DNA of 64,000 nt. It comes from Pimelobacter simplex (GTDB lineage Bacteria; Actinomycetota; Actinomycetes; Propionibacteriales; Nocardioidaceae). Where the stretch lies: contig JADCLI010000022.1 in the NCBI GenBank assembly GCA_016803235.1, positions 21,015 through 85,014 of the forward strand, in the 5' to 3' direction. The notes beneath the pieces were generated by a model. It ran no database searches. It worked only from the letters and a program-made list of their open reading frames with translations, and was not told the origin of the DNA. The position numbers and the translations under genes are program-made. Positions 17,300 to 26,780 of the stretch are shown here, piece by piece (the stretch's first letter is position 1; the number at the start of each line of letters is the position of its first letter).

Positions 17300-18673
17300 C
17301 TAGCCGTCCTCGCCGTCGAGGGTGACGGCGACCTTCCTCTCGTTCGAGCCGCGGTCGACGGTGAACTCGATGGTCTGACCCGGCTGGTAGGTCCGGATCG
17401 CGACGATCAGCGCGGTGCCGTCGGCGACCCGGCTGCCGTTGACGTGGGTGATGACGTCGCCGCGACGCAGGCCGGCCTTCTCGGCGGGGCTGTCCGCGAT
17501 GATCTCGTCGAGCTCCGCGCCCTCGCCGGACGGGACCCCGCCGGTCTTCACCTTGGCGCCGATGACCGGGTACTGCGCCTTGCCGGTCTTCAGGATCTGG
17601 TCGGCGGTGACCCGCACCTGCTCCACGGGGATCGCGAAGCCCACACCGATGTTGCCGGCCTCGGAGTCGACGGAGCCGCCGCCGGCGGTGGCGATCGCGG
17701 AGTTGACGCCGATCACCTCGCCCTTCTGGTTGACCAGCGGGCCGCCCGAGTTGCCCGGGTTGATCGCGGCGTCGGTCTGGATCGCGTCGATCCAGGAGGA
17801 GTCCTCGGCGGTGGAGCCGGTGGTGACCGGTCGGTGGAGATAGCTCACGATGCCCGAGGTGACGGTGGAGGGCAGGCTCAGCGGTGAGCCGATCGCCACG
17901 ACCGGCTCACCGACCTGGAGCTTCGCGGCGTAGCCGAGCTTGGCGGGCTTGAGGCTGTCGTGCTTCTCGACGTACAGCACCGCGAGGTCGTAGATCGGGC
18001 TGCGGCCGACGACCTCGGCGTCGTACCGGTTGCGGTCGTGGTCGACCACGACGATCGGCCCCTTGTCCTTGGCGGCCTCGGCGACCACGTGGTTGTTGGT
18101 GACGATGTGGCCGTCGCCGTCCATGACCCAGCCGGAGCCGGTCGCGCCGGCGGCCTCGCCGCCGTACTCGGCGATGATCTGGACGGTGCTGGGCAGCACC
18201 GCCTGGGCGACGTCGGCGACCGAGCCGGGCGCGGCCAGCGGCGGGTCCTTCTCGAGGTCGACGCCGGAGAGGCCCTCGCCCGAGTAGCCGGAGCCCGTCG
18301 GGGAGTCGTCGGAGAGCTGGTCGTAGGCCAGGGCGCCGAGCAGCCCGCCGCTGAGGCCGACCACCAGGGCGACCGCCGCCACGACCGGGAGCACCCAGCC
18401 GGCGAGCCTCGCACCGCCGCGCTCGGCGCTGGGGGCGGGCATCCGCACCGTGAGGTCGGGAGCGGGCGGCGGCGGCGCCAGCGAGGGCGCCAGGCCCGGC
18501 AGCGGCGTGGTGGGCTCGGGAGCCGGGTCCGGCAGCGGTGCGGCACCGGGCGACGGGGGCGCCCACTGGGTGTGCGGCCGCTCCGGGGTGGTCTCGGACG
18601 ACGGCACGTCGAGCGGCGCCAGGGGCGCGAGCGGCTCGGTGGGCTCGTGGTCGGGGTCGTGCGCGTCGGTCAC
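17300..18673 (-). CDS. htrA: HtrA-like membrane-anchored serine protease
   Basis: Protein of 457 residues that degrades misfolded envelope proteins. A Pro-rich cytosolic N-terminus (1-85) is followed by one membrane span (about 90-115), a trypsin-like domain with triad His195 (TNNHVV), Asp229 (YDLAVL) and Ser309 (GNSGGPL), and a C-terminal PDZ domain (about 355-450). It is downstream of sigE and its anti-sigma gene, as in mycobacteria, where HtrA belongs to the SigE stress response. GTG start at 18673 with CATGAT six bases upstream suggests its own leaderless promoter. No tatB follows it, unlike in M. tuberculosis. Confidence 0.92.
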   Translation of the reverse strand: MTDAHDPDHEPTEPLAPLAPLDVPSSETTPERPHTQWAPPSPGAAPLPDPAPEPTTPLPGLAPSLAPPPPAPDLTVRMPAPSAERGGARLAGWVLPVVAAVALVVGLSGGLLGALAYDQLSDDSPTGSGYSGEGLSGVDLEKDPPLAAPGSVADVAQAVLPSTVQIIAEYGGEAAGATGSGWVMDGDGHIVTNNHVVAEAAKDKGPIVVVDHDRNRYDAEVVGRSPIYDLAVLYVEKHDSLKPAKLGYAAKLQVGEPVVAIGSPLSLPSTVTSGIVSYLHRPVTTGSTAEDSSWIDAIQTDAAINPGNSGGPLVNQKGEVIGVNSAIATAGGGSVDSEAGNIGVGFAIPVEQVRVTADQILKTGKAQYPVIGAKVKTGGVPSGEGAELDEIIADSPAEKAGLRRGDVITHVNGSRVADGTALIVAIRTYQPGQTIEFTVDRGSNERKVAVTLDGEDG

Positions 18674-18727
18674 GGGACCATCATGTCCGATCGCTCCACA
18701 CCGGCCCCTGACGGGGACGCCGGGCGA

Positions 18728-19222
18728 TCAGGGCAGCATCCGGCGCAGCTCGACCGGCGCGAGCGGGCCGAGCACGGGCGTGGGCCGGTTGCGGGAGGTC
18801 CCGGTGGAGCCGGACGGCGGCGTCGGGACGACGGTGTCGATCTGCGTGGCCGGTGGCCGGCGGTCGGCGGGCGGGGTGGAGCCCGGCGCGAAGCCGAGCG
18901 CCAGGACGCCGAGCATGGCGGCGCCGATCGCGCTGCCGCCGATCATCACCGCGCCCGTCGTACGACGGTGCGGCGGGTGCGACTCGGGGTCGAGCAGCGC
19001 GTCCCCGGGCGGCATGCTGAGCAGCGAGCCCTTGAGGTCGGAGGGGGCGCCGCGCTCGGCGCCGCACAGCCCGGCGAGCCGGGTCTTCACCCAGCCCTCG
19101 CGCTCGACGAGGTCACGGCACGCGTGGCAGGCGTAGACGTGGGCCCACGCCTCCTCGGTATCCCGGGCCGAGAGCTGTCCGTCGAGGAGCGCGCTCACCC
19201 GGTTGCCGAGGTGGCCGATCAC
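18728..19222 (-). CDS. rseA: Zinc-binding anti-sigma factor of SigE (RseA-like)
   Basis: Protein of 164 residues with an N-terminal zinc-associated anti-sigma domain: [12 protein letters not shown] supplies the His-x3-Cys-x2-Cys motif. A moderately hydrophobic segment lies at about 77-97 ([20 protein letters not shown]), so it may be membrane-attached, followed by a Pro-rich tail. GTG at 19222 overlaps the sigma stop by 4 bases (GTGA), giving coupled translation with its partner. Gene order matches mycobacterial sigE-rseA-htrA. Confidence 0.85.
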   Translation of the reverse strand: MIGHLGNRVSALLDGQLSARDTEEAWAHVYACHACRDLVEREGWVKTRLAGLCGAERGAPSDLKGSLLSMPPGDALLDPESHPPHRRTTGAVMIGGSAIGAAMLGVLALGFAPGSTPPADRRPPATQIDTVVPTPPSGSTGTSRNRPTPVLGPLAPVELRRMLP

Positions 19223-19863
19223 GTCGCCACTCCCCCGCCGACGACGAGCGGCGCGGGACCGGCGTACCGGGTCCGGCCGGCCGTGGGGGCGCGGTGGGCC
19301 AGCGCGGTGCGCAGCAGGGCGCGGCCGCGGTGGATCCGGGAGCGGACCGTGCCGAGCTTGGCACCGAGGATCTCGGCGATCTCCTCGTAGGTGAGGCCCT
19401 CGATGTCGCACAGCACGACGGCGGCCCGGAAGTCCGGAGGCAGGGACGCCAGCGCGGCGGCGACGTCCTCGTCGAAGGTCTGGTCGGCGTACGCCAGGTC
19501 GGGCGCGGGCGAGGCGCTCGCGAGCCGGGCCGCACGCTCGTCGGACAGGGCGTCGAACCGGATCCGCTGCTTGCGGCGGGCCTGGTCGAGGAACAGGTTG
19601 GTCGTGATCCGGTGCAGCCAGCCCTCGAACGTGCCGGGGGTGTAGGTGTGCAGCGAGCGGAAGACGCGCACGAAGACCTCCTGGGTGAGGTCCTCGGCGT
19701 CGTGGCGGTTGCCCGTCAGGCGCAGCGCGAGACGGTAGACGCGGTCGGAGTGCTCCTCGACGATGGTCCCCCAGTCCAGGTCGGACTGCCCCGGCCCGGC
19801 GGGCTGGGGGTGGGGATCGACGGGCTCCTTCATGGCGGCCTTCTTCCGCTGGATCAGTGCCAA
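19219..19863 (-). CDS. sigE: ECF sigma factor SigE
   Basis: Sigma factor of 214 residues. Region 2 (about 35-105) includes [20 protein letters not shown] and [20 protein letters not shown]; region 4 (about 135-190) has [20 protein letters not shown] and [20 protein letters not shown]. It controls envelope-stress genes in related organisms. Two starts are possible: TTG at 19863 with GAGGAG upstream, or ATG at 19833. A promoter matching the mycobacterial SigE pattern lies upstream, suggesting autoregulation. Confidence 0.9.
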   Translation of the reverse strand: MALIQRKKAAMKEPVDPHPQPAGPGQSDLDWGTIVEEHSDRVYRLALRLTGNRHDAEDLTQEVFVRVFRSLHTYTPGTFEGWLHRITTNLFLDQARRKQRIRFDALSDERAARLASASPAPDLAYADQTFDEDVAAALASLPPDFRAAVVLCDIEGLTYEEIAEILGAKLGTVRSRIHRGRALLRTALAHRAPTAGRTRYAGPAPLVVGGGVAT

Positions 19864-19932
19864 GTGGCCTGGCTCCTCTCACCGTAGGGACAACTCCTGA
19901 GGGTTCCCTGTGAACTCCCCCATCATTCGGCA

Positions 19933-19961
19933 ACAACGATCGACGAGGATCGGGTGTTCCC
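19933..19961 (-). promoter_or_regulatory. SigE-type promoter of sigE (GGGAAC-N17-CGTTGT)
   Basis: On the minus strand GGGAAC (19961-19956) and CGTTGT (19938-19933) are separated by 17 bases, close to the GGAAC/CGTT pattern reported for mycobacterial SigE promoters. Transcription would start near 19926. Confidence 0.55.
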
Positions 19962-19995
19962 GGCGACGGTCCACGGTCCCGGGCACTCTCCACAC

Positions 19996-20001
19996 TAGGC
20001 T
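19996..20001 (+). promoter_or_regulatory. -10 element of the O-methyltransferase gene (leaderless)
   Basis: TAGGCT six bases before the GTG at 20008, identical in sequence and spacing to the pucR promoter. Confidence 0.5.
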
Positions 20002-20007
20002 GAACCC

Positions 20008-20664
20008 GTGGCTCCGACACCGATCAACGCGACCAGCTGGACCTTCGCCGACGCCTACGTCGGGGAGGACGACGTCCTCGCCGCGGCTCGTACGCGTGCC
20101 GAGGAGGTCGGGGTGACCCCCATCGGCGCCGGCACCGGCGCCACGCTGCGCTTCCTCGCGGCCGCGCTCGAGGCGCGCGCGGTCGTCGAGATCGGCACCG
20201 GCACCGGCGTCTCCGGTGTCTGGCTGCTGCGCGGCATGCGCCCCGACGGCGTGCTGACCACGGTCGACGTCGAGGCCGAGCACCAGCGCCTGGCGAAGGA
20301 GTCGTTCAAGGACGCCGGCGTCGCGCCGCAGCGGGTCCGCACCATCGCCGGTTCGGCGCTCGACGTGCTCCCCCGGCTGACCGACGGTCACTACGACATC
20401 GTGTTCGCCGACGGCGACAAGCGGGAGTACGGCGCCTACCTGTCCGAGGCGCTGCGCCTGCTCCGTCCCGGGGGCGTGGTCGCGTTCGACAACGCGCTGT
20501 GGCACGACCGCGTCGCCGACCCGGCCCAGCGCGACGACGAGACGGTCGCCATCCGCGAGCTCGTACAGCAGGTCGCGGCCACCGACGGACTGGTCCCGGC
20601 GCTGCTGCCCGTGGGCGACGGGCTCCTGGTCGCCAAGAAGGAATGGGTCCCCGAGGCGGACTGA
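20008..20664 (+). CDS. SAM-dependent O-methyltransferase (Rv1220c-like)
   Basis: Protein of 218 residues of the class I O-methyltransferase_3 family. Motif I is VVEIGTGTGVSGVWLLRGM, with DIVFADGDKREYGAYL and LLRPGGVVAFDNALW further on. Its placement divergent from sigE is the same as Rv1220c in M. tuberculosis. Substrate unknown (family members act on catechol-like compounds). GTG start at 20008 is probably leaderless. Confidence 0.88.
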   Translation: MAPTPINATSWTFADAYVGEDDVLAAARTRAEEVGVTPIGAGTGATLRFLAAALEARAVVEIGTGTGVSGVWLLRGMRPDGVLTTVDVEAEHQRLAKESFKDAGVAPQRVRTIAGSALDVLPRLTDGHYDIVFADGDKREYGAYLSEALRLLRPGGVVAFDNALWHDRVADPAQRDDETVAIRELVQQVAATDGLVPALLPVGDGLLVAKKEWVPEAD

Positions 20665-20724
20665 CGAGTGGTAGGAAGGGGGTGAGCCTCGGCCCCCGAG
20701 CCGGCCGGGAGAAACGAGTGCGTC

Positions 20725-21687
20725 ATGACCAGCACCGGGACCACCGCGCCGCGCCACCTCCTCGAGGATCTCGAGCCCGTCGTGGCGGCCAACCTCGACC
20801 GGCACCTCGCGATCGCGCAGGAGTGGCACCCGCACGACTACATCCCCTGGAGCCGTGGTCGTGACTTCGCGATGCTCGGCGGCGAGGACTACTCCCCCGA
20901 GCAGTCCGAGCTCTCGGACGTCGCCAAGGCGGCGATGTTCACCAACCTCCTGACCGAGGACAACCTGCCGTCGTACCACCGGGAGATCGCCACCCGCTTC
21001 GGCCGGGACGGCGCCTGGGGCACGTGGGTCGGGCGGTGGACCGCGGAGGAGAACCGGCACGGCATCGCGCTGCGCGACTACCTCGTCGTGACGCGCGGCG
21101 TGGACCCGGTCGAGCTCGAGCGGGCGCGGATGGACTACATGACCACCGGCTACGACTCAGGCGACAAGACCGCGCTCGAGGCGGTCGCGTACGTGTCCTT
21201 CCAGGAGCTCGCGACCCGGGTCTCGCACCGCAACACCGGCAGGGCCACCGACGATCCGGTCGCGGACGCCCTCCTCGCGCGGATCGCCAAGGACGAGAAC
21301 CTGCACATGATCTTCTACCGCAACATCGTCGCCGCGGCACTGGAGATCGCCCCGGACCAGACCATGCGTGCGATCGCCGACGAGGTGATCGGCTTCGAGA
21401 TGCCGGGCGCCACCATGGCCGGGTTCCGCCGGAGCTCGATGATCATCGCCAAGGCGGGCATCTACGACCTGCGGTTGCACCACGACGAGGTGATCATGCC
21501 CGTCCTGCGCCACTGGAACGTCTTCGGCCGCTCCGGGCTCGGTCCTGTCGGCGAGCAGGCGCGCGAGGAGCTGGGCACCTTCCTCGCGGCGCTCGACGAG
21601 CAGGCGACCGCCTTCGTCGACCGGCGCGCGGAGCAGCGTGCCCGGCAGGCCGCCGGCTCGGACCGGCCGCAGGTCATCGTCTCCTGA
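20725..21687 (+). CDS. Acyl-ACP desaturase (stearoyl-ACP desaturase family)
   Basis: Soluble diiron enzyme of 320 residues that inserts a double bond into a carrier-bound fatty acyl chain. Iron ligands are visible in WTAEENRHGIALRDY (E-x2-H), in SFQELATRVSHRN, and in AKDENLHMIFYR (E-x2-H). Closest in type to actinobacterial DesA1/DesA2. Start ATG at 20725; GGGAGA lies about 15 bases upstream. Likely part of membrane-lipid synthesis; the redox partner could be the ferredoxin at 37504, but that is a guess. Confidence 0.9.
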   Translation: MTSTGTTAPRHLLEDLEPVVAANLDRHLAIAQEWHPHDYIPWSRGRDFAMLGGEDYSPEQSELSDVAKAAMFTNLLTEDNLPSYHREIATRFGRDGAWGTWVGRWTAEENRHGIALRDYLVVTRGVDPVELERARMDYMTTGYDSGDKTALEAVAYVSFQELATRVSHRNTGRATDDPVADALLARIAKDENLHMIFYRNIVAAALEIAPDQTMRAIADEVIGFEMPGATMAGFRRSSMIIAKAGIYDLRLHHDEVIMPVLRHWNVFGRSGLGPVGEQAREELGTFLAALDEQATAFVDRRAEQRARQAAGSDRPQVIVS

Positions 21688-21697
21688 GCGTGCGGGC

Positions 21698-23261
<1,564 letters not shown>

Positions 23262-23275
<14 letters not shown>

Positions 23276-23429
23276 TGTGGAGCGCATCGCCGAGCGCGGC
23301 AGCCTCCTCGGCGTTGAGCTCGACCACGAGCCGGCCACCACCCTCGAGCGGGACGCGCATCACGATGCCGCGACCCTCCTTGGTGACCTCGAGCGGACCG
23401 TCGCCGGTCCGAGGCTTCATCGCCGCCAT
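23262..23429 (-). CDS. DUF3117 small conserved protein
   Basis: Protein of 55 residues, nearly invariant in actinobacteria: MKPRTGDGPLEVTKEGRGIV then VPLEGGGRLVVELNAEEA. Function unknown (Rv1211-type). Start ATG at 23429 with GAGGGG upstream; the longer frame to 23498 is not needed. Cotranscribed with the aminopeptidase. Confidence 0.88.
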
Positions 23430-23564
23430 GCGGCACCCCTCTTCCACTACCTCTGCGAGCCGCCGGAGCCCTGTGCCACCGACTGTGCGCAGAATCATTA
23501 TTCCCCATGCCCCACCAGCCGCGCAGTCGAGGCACGATCATCCCGGGCCCCGAGGCGGCCCCGA

Positions 23565-24248
23565 TCAGCCCGGATTCACCCCGTCGGCGGCCAGTGCGGC
23601 GTCGACGAAGGCGATGACGCTGTCACTCTCGTCGCCGTCGAAACGGGCCATGGCGCGGCCGATCGGGTCCGCCACGCTCCCCGACGGCAGCGCCACGACG
23701 GGGATGCCGTCGCTCCCTCGGCCGGTCGACCACGCGGCCCCGGGCACCGTGCGGACCAGGACCTCGCCGAGATAGGCGCCGGCGGCCCAGACGTCGGCCT
23801 CGGCCACGGCCGGGCCGTGCCCCGGGCGACGCGACCACTGGTCGAGGGACGACTCCACCTGGTCGACGCTCTCGGCGGAGAAGTCGAGGATGTCGCTGCC
23901 GGCGGGGTGCTCGGCCGCCCACTTCTCGGCCATCACCCGCGCGAGCGCCGACGGCGCGGAGGACTCGGACGGCGGGGACGCAGCGGCCGGCCGGTCGCCC
24001 TCCATCTCGCGGGCGAGGCGGCTGAGCAGCGTGTCGACCTCGGACATCCGGTAGCCGCGCAGCGCGAGCGAGAAGCGCACCCGGCGCAGGTCGTCGGCCC
24101 GGACGGGGCGCGTCGCCGGCACGAGCGCGTCCGGCCGGTCGTCGTACGCCGGCGCCATCGGCTCCCCGCGGCCGGAGGCGAGCAGGGCGACCCCACCCAT
24201 GGCCAGCACGATGAGTACCGCGAACACCCACATCATCGGGTGGGACAT
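23565..24248 (-). CDS. DivIVA-domain membrane protein
   Basis: Protein of 227 residues: N-terminal membrane span (about 5-25), then a DivIVA-type motif (RVRFSLALRGYRMSEVDTLL, about 57-76) that in this family marks coiled-coil polar or septal proteins, then a C-terminal region without recognised fold. It follows the LOG gene by 10 bases on the same strand. In mycobacteria a similar DivIVA-motif gene lies near dapE and LOG. Role in cell wall or growth is inferred. Confidence 0.7.
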   Translation of the reverse strand: MSHPMMWVFAVLIVLAMGGVALLASGRGEPMAPAYDDRPDALVPATRPVRADDLRRVRFSLALRGYRMSEVDTLLSRLAREMEGDRPAAASPPSESSAPSALARVMAEKWAAEHPAGSDILDFSAESVDQVESSLDQWSRRPGHGPAVAEADVWAAGAYLGEVLVRTVPGAAWSTGRGSDGIPVVALPSGSVADPIGRAMARFDGDESDSVIAFVDAALAADGVNPG

Positions 24249-24258
24249 CGGCGACGCC

Positions 24259-24987
24259 TCAGCCGTGCTGGTCGCGGGCCGCGACCATCAGCGCCACGGC
24301 CTCGTCGACGTCGTCGGTGAGGGTGAGCATGTCGACGTCGGACTGCTTGATGCGCGCGTCCTCGAGCATCGATCCCTGCATCCAGTCGAGCAGGCCCTGC
24401 CAGTGCTCGACGCCCATGAGGACGATCGGGAACTGGGTGATCTTCAGGGTCTGCGCGAGCGTCATCGCCTCGAACAGCTCGTCGAGCGTGCCGAGGCCGC
24501 CCGGCAGGACGACGTAGCCCTGGCTGTACTTCACGAACATCATCTTGCGGACGAAGAAGTAGCGGAAGTTGAGACCGAAGTTGACGTAGTCGTTGAGCTT
24601 GGCCTCCCACGGCAGCTCGATGCCCAGACCGATGCTCTCGCCACCGGCCTCCGTCGCGCCCCGGTTGGCGGCCTCCATCGCGCCCGGCCCGCCACCGGTG
24701 ATGACCGCGAACCCGGCCTTCGCCAGCGCCGAGCCGACCCGCACCCCGATGTCGTACGCCGCGTGCGTGTCCGGGATCCGCGCGGACCCGAACACCGAGA
24801 TCGCCGGCCCCACCTCGGCGAGGTCGTTGAAGCCCTCGACGAACTCGGCCTGGATCTTGAGCACCCGCCACGGGTCGGTGTGGACCCAGTCGGCGTCGCC
24901 GCGGGTGTCGAGCAGCCGCTGGTCGGTGGTCGATCCCACGGGACGTCCCGCGCTCGGGCGAGGTCCGGGTCCGCTGCGCCTGGTCAT
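24259..24987 (-). CDS. LOG-family nucleotide phosphoribohydrolase (TIGR00730)
   Basis: Protein of 242 residues with the Rossmann-like LYSINE DECARBOXYLASE-like fold of LOG proteins. Signatures are [33 protein letters not shown] and the PGGxGTxxE motif in [19 protein letters not shown] enzymes release free cytokinin-type bases from nucleotide monophosphates (Rv1205 in M. tuberculosis). ATG at 24987, preceded by AGGAGGAG, overlaps the dapE stop by 4 bases. Confidence 0.9.
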   Translation of the reverse strand: MTRRSGPGPRPSAGRPVGSTTDQRLLDTRGDADWVHTDPWRVLKIQAEFVEGFNDLAEVGPAISVFGSARIPDTHAAYDIGVRVGSALAKAGFAVITGGGPGAMEAANRGATEAGGESIGLGIELPWEAKLNDYVNFGLNFRYFFVRKMMFVKYSQGYVVLPGGLGTLDELFEAMTLAQTLKITQFPIVLMGVEHWQGLLDWMQGSMLEDARIKQSDVDMLTLTDDVDEAVALMVAARDQHG

Positions 24988-26081
24988 GACTGCTCCTCCT
25001 GGGGGGTGGTGAGCCACTGCCGCAGCTGCTGCTCGCAGCGCACGATCTGGGCGACCTCGACGTGCTCGTCCTGCTTGTGGGCCAGCATCGGGTCACCGGG
25101 GCCGTAGTTGACCGCTGGCACGCCGAGCACGGTGAACCGGGCGACGTCGGTCCAGCCGAACTTCGGCGCGACCTGTCCGCCGACGGCGGCGACGAACGCC
25201 TTCGCCGCCGGCCGGTCCAGGCCGGGCAGGGCACCCGGGGCGGTGTCGGTGAGGGTGACCTCGAAGCCGGCGAAGAAGTCCTCGACGAAGGCCAGCGCCT
25301 CGGCCTCGGAGCGGTCGGGGGCGAAGCGGTAGTTGACGGTCACCACGCACTCGTCGGGGATCACGTTGCCCGCGACGCCACCACGGATCCCGACCGCGCT
25401 GAGCCCCTCGTGGTACTCCAGCCCGTCGATGACCGGCTTGCGGGCGTCGTACGCGGTGAGCCGGGTGAGGATCTCCGCGGCGCCGTGGATCGCGTTGACG
25501 CCGCGCCAGCTGCGCGCGGAGTGCGCGCGCTCGCCGCGGGTGCGGACCTCCACTCGCAGCGTGCCCTGGCAGCCCGCCTCGACACCGGCGTTGGACGGCT
25601 CCATCAGGATCGCGAAGTCGGCCTCGAGTAGGTGCGGGTCGGACTCCCCCAGCAGCCGCAGGCCGTTGTACGCCGAGTCGATCTCCTCGGCCTCGTAGAG
25701 CACGTAGGTGACGTCGTGGACCGGCGCGGTGAGGGTGGCCGCGAGCTTGAGGATGACCGCGTCGCCCCCCTTCATGTCGCAGGTGCCGAGCCCGTGCAGG
25801 ACGCCCGCCGCCTCGTCGTACCGGCTCGGGAGGTTGTCGTTGACCGGCACCGTGTCGAGGTGCCCCGCGATGACGACGCGGCCCGGGCGGCCGAGGTCGG
25901 TGCGCGCGACCACCGTGTGCCCGCGGCGGGTGACCGTGAGGTGGGGCAGGGCCCGCAGGGCGGCCTCGACGGCGTCCGCGATCGCCTGCTCGTCGCGGCT
26001 GACCGACTCGATGTCGACCAGCCGGCGGGTCAGGGTGACGACGTCGGTGGTCAGGTCGAGCTGGATCGGTGAGCCGGGCAC
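24984..26081 (-). CDS. dapE: Succinyl-diaminopimelate desuccinylase
   Basis: Zinc peptidase-like enzyme of 365 residues (M20 fold) that removes succinate from N-succinyl-diaminopimelate in lysine/peptidoglycan precursor synthesis. Metal motifs are [25 protein letters not shown] and LYEAEEIDS. It heads dapE-LOG-DivIVA-domain transcription. Start GTG at 26081 without a clear ribosome binding site. dapD (32075) and dapC (36381) are also in this window, so three of the succinylase-branch steps are within about 12 kb. Confidence 0.92.
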   Translation of the reverse strand: MPGSPIQLDLTTDVVTLTRRLVDIESVSRDEQAIADAVEAALRALPHLTVTRRGHTVVARTDLGRPGRVVIAGHLDTVPVNDNLPSRYDEAAGVLHGLGTCDMKGGDAVILKLAATLTAPVHDVTYVLYEAEEIDSAYNGLRLLGESDPHLLEADFAILMEPSNAGVEAGCQGTLRVEVRTRGERAHSARSWRGVNAIHGAAEILTRLTAYDARKPVIDGLEYHEGLSAVGIRGGVAGNVIPDECVVTVNYRFAPDRSEAEALAFVEDFFAGFEVTLTDTAPGALPGLDRPAAKAFVAAVGGQVAPKFGWTDVARFTVLGVPAVNYGPGDPMLAHKQDEHVEVAQIVRCEQQLRQWLTTPQEEQS

Positions 26082-26152
26082 AGGTGACAGTCAACCAGCG
26101 TGCCGGGCAGCGCCGGCCGACCGGTGCCCGTGTCGCCGCGGCCCGACCTGGC

Positions 26153-26539
26153 TCAGGCGCTCTCCTCGCGGGCCCAGCGGCGCTTCGGCTTGTCGACGTG
26201 GCGGCAGACGGTGCGACTGATGTAGTCCCACGGGTAGTAGCGGTAGGTGCACCGGAACTTCCCCTGCCGGAAGGTCGCCCGGTACGCCTGGCACTCGCCG
26301 CCGGTGTCGTTGGCGTGGGCGCACTCGCTGCTCTCGTACTGTGCCTGCCCGATGTCGACGGCGTCGGCGATCAGGCGCCTCGCGGACCGGCAGGTCATCC
26401 CCTGTGCCTCGAGGACGTATTCGACGTCCTCGACGCAGGTGCGTCCGGCCGCCTGGGCAGGTGCGCCGACGACGGACAGGGTCGCGCCGACGAGCGTGCT
26501 GAGCACGGCGAGCTGGATCCAGCGCAGGAAGGTCCCCAT
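26153..26539 (-). CDS. Secreted Cys-rich protein of unknown function
   Basis: Protein of 128 residues with a clear signal peptide (FLRWIQLAVLSTLVGATLSV, cleavage after AQA near 32) and seven Cys in the mature part, likely in disulfides; it ends with a basic tail (KPKRRWAREESA). I recognise no domain. Start ATG at 26539 preceded by TAGCGT and seven bases, so probably leaderless. Confidence 0.7.
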   Translation of the reverse strand: MGTFLRWIQLAVLSTLVGATLSVVGAPAQAAGRTCVEDVEYVLEAQGMTCRSARRLIADAVDIGQAQYESSECAHANDTGGECQAYRATFRQGKFRCTYRYYPWDYISRTVCRHVDKPKRRWAREESA

Positions 26540-26546
26540 GCGGCGG

Positions 26547-26552
26547 ACGCTA
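26547..26552 (-). promoter_or_regulatory. -10 element of the secreted Cys-rich protein gene (leaderless)
   Basis: TAGCGT on the minus strand, seven bases before the ATG at 26539. Confidence 0.45.
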
Positions 26553-26729
26553 GCGCAAGCACCTTCTCGGCGTCCGGCCTTCGCTCGAGCTCGGTGGAGG
26601 ATCCGGCTGGTCACCTGCGCCATCGCGGGGACCTGCTCGTCGGTCCCGCGGACGACGACCTGGCTGTGCGTCGTCGATCCAGGTGCGGGCGGGGGTGTGC
26701 ATGGCGCCATCGTCTGCGGGCGCCACGAC

Positions 26730-26762
26730 GGCCGGCCATGACCCCGTGGGTCATGACCGGCC
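26730..26762 (-). terminator. Hairpin downstream of ileS
   Basis: Arms of 15 bases with one mismatch around a 3-base loop, about 20 bases past the ileS stop. No T-run follows on the minus strand, as is common for actinobacterial terminators. Confidence 0.55.
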
Positions 26763-26780
26763 GCTCGCAGCAGCGTCGCG

